From: Chara braunii
Taxonomy: Eukaryota; Streptophyta; Charophyceae; Charales; Characeae
Reading direction: 5' to 3'
Length of the DNA stretch: 20,188 nt
NCBI GenBank assembly: GCA_003427395.1
Contig: BFEA01000342.1
Location: 750,655-770,842 of the forward strand
Shown one piece after another: positions 19,286 through 20,188 of this stretch. Made by a program: the position numbers and the translations under genes. The notes beneath the pieces were generated by a model. It saw only the letters and a list, made by a program, of their open reading frames with translations, was not told the origin of the DNA and searched no databases. Positions within the stretch are counted from its first letter, which is position 1, and the number at the start of each line of letters is the position of its first letter.

Positions 19286-19762
19286 TGTTACGGACTCCGC
19301 CAGGGCTCGATCCTTGGTCTATGTTTTGCTGTTTCAGCTGCATCCCGTTTTCGGCCTGGCACCTTTTTTCCGGACCCCTCCTTTGGTACCGTGGGATTTT
19401 GGACAACTGGCGCCATGCTGCAATTCGGGCGCCACTTTCAAATACTGCATTTTTCAGTTCTGCCGTCGGGGCCTTTGCAAAAATGCCCCTGGTACCGTAC
19501 GTGTCACCGGTACTTATATTGGCTCCCCGTACGGTACGGGGACCAGTCTGGTACCAGTTCCCTGCTGTTGTACTTGTACTCAGTGTGACTTGCTGTTTCG
19601 GCATTCGGAATCCAAGACTTCGACTTTGTGCCTTGCCACTGTGTCTGCGTCCAATCCTCAGTCCGAGTCCATCGTGTCGAGTGAGTGAGTGTGTGTGTGT
19701 GCTCTCACTCTCTCCCTCTCTCTCCTCTCCCTTGGCTCACCCTCAGCCTCACGCTCGTTACA
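19286..19762 (+). mobile_element. Candidate 5' LTR of a second LTR retrotransposon
   Basis: The segment begins TGTTACGG and ends CGTTACA, giving the TG...CA ends of LTRs with nearly inverted 7-bp termini (TGTTACG and, reversed, TGTAACG). One base after its end lies a good primer-binding site, which is the strongest support. The length of 477 bp is usual for an LTR. Inside are a perfect GC-rich palindrome (19525-19541), several GGTACC/GTACGG words and a (GT)n-(CT)n tract near the right end. A weak TATATT (19515-19520) could serve as the promoter core. Only one LTR is in the window, so the second copy cannot be compared here. A solo LTR with chance similarity to a primer site is less likely. 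Confidence 0.6.
19681..19740. repeat. (GT)n-(CT)n simple repeat inside the LTR
   Basis: GTGAGTGAGTGTGTGTGTGTG leads into CTCTCACTCTCTCCCTCTCTC, close to the right end of the proposed LTR. Confidence 0.9.
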
Positions 19763-19763
19763 C

Positions 19764-19775
19764 TGGTATCGGAGC
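19764..19775 (+). promoter_or_regulatory. Primer-binding site for initiator tRNA-Met
   Basis: TGGTATCGGAGC follows the proposed LTR end after a single base. Plant LTR retrotransposons commonly carry TGGTATCAGAGC, complementary to the 3' end of initiator tRNA-Met; this differs by one base (A to G). The similarity continues into GGTTCGAACC, resembling the complement of the tRNA T-arm, though a short gap is needed to align it. Reverse transcription of the element would start here. Confidence 0.65.
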
Positions 19776-20188
19776 GGTTCGAACCCGCACGACCCACCCT
19801 GCTTCGACGTCGTCACCTGGCCATCATCAACATCATCGTCGAGATCGTCGCCGTCGTGCCACGTCATCATCGTCATCATCGTGATCGTTGTCATTGTGCC
19901 CCGTCATCATCATCACCGACGGGATCGCCGCAGTTGCGCAACGTCATCACCACCATGCCTGTCGTCCTCGTCGCTGCGCCGCGCCGTCCTTGTTATCGCC
20001 ATTGCGCAGATAAGTAACCAACGACAATTTTATTTTTTCATTTTTTTCTCCTTTTTATCTTTCTTCCTCGTTTCTTTTTCTTCTTCTTCTTTAAATTTTC
20101 TTCTTCTCCTTCTTCTTTCTCACGCCCCCCCCCTCTCTCTTTCTCGCCGCGCTCTACTCCTTCGCGCGCGCTACTTTTTCCCGGCCGC
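19776..20188 (+). mobile_element. Leader of the second retrotransposon, cut by the window edge
   Basis: Downstream of the primer site, the sequence is made of ATC/GTC-rich triplets (CATCATCGTCATCATCG and relatives, 19826-19950), then CGCCG-rich DNA, then a long pyrimidine tract (about 20033-20155). I see no Gag motif yet; open frames here are triplet-repeat artefacts. The coding part should start right of the window. Confidence 0.5.

Noticed and set aside
19764-19790. tRNA gene suggested by GGTTCGAACC
   Set aside because: There is no cloverleaf on either strand; only a T-arm-like piece is present, better explained as part of an extended primer-binding site.
19285-20017. Long plus-strand open frames across the right-edge LTR and leader
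   Set aside because: They overlap in several phases, cross the primer-binding site and are driven by GT, CT and ATC repeats.

Overview
This is eukaryotic, non-coding-rich DNA, most likely from a green plant or a streptophyte alga. It has no operon-like gene packing, no intact protein gene, many microsatellites and minisatellites, and about one third of it is a decayed Ty3/gypsy LTR retrotransposon. The Gag core (wording such as DEDLDTWVRTVPTYVRHK) and the chromovirus-like tail resemble elements I recall as abundant in Chara-type algae. That organism guess rests on memory, not on a search.

Layout. 1-525 is a 53-bp minisatellite that runs off the left edge, followed by a CT-rich simple repeat (about 656-846). 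847-2735 has no convincing gene; it holds a 13-bp perfect inverted repeat (1498-1590) and a GC-rich hairpin (1858-1892). 2736-8545 is the plus-strand Ty3/gypsy element, in the order Gag, protease, reverse transcriptase, RNase H, integrase and chromodomain-like tail. It is broken by frameshifts and stop codons in every domain, and the integrase C-terminal region carries a 181-bp tandem duplication. I could not find a convincing LTR pair around it.

8546-14560 is a patchwork of simple repeats, a short unrecognised coding fragment (10163-10341), a diverged segmental duplication (10768-10980 and 11171-11398), and a collinear pair of similar blocks (about 9785-9950 and 12610-12750). 14561-14955 is a small tandem array carrying palindromes. 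14956-17590 is featureless to my eye. 17590-18730 holds two families of short repeats, one of which can fold into hairpins in at least four of five copies.

19286-20188 appears to be the left end of a second LTR retrotransposon: a 477-bp 5' LTR bounded by TGTTACG and CGTTACA, then a primer-binding site like the 3' end of initiator tRNA-Met, then a GC- and pyrimidine-rich leader that leaves the window. None of the genes here works together as a living pathway; the window is a record of transposon insertion and decay. The most unusual items are the hairpin-repeat arrays at 18217-18710 and 14561-14955 and the coding fragment at 10163-10341.
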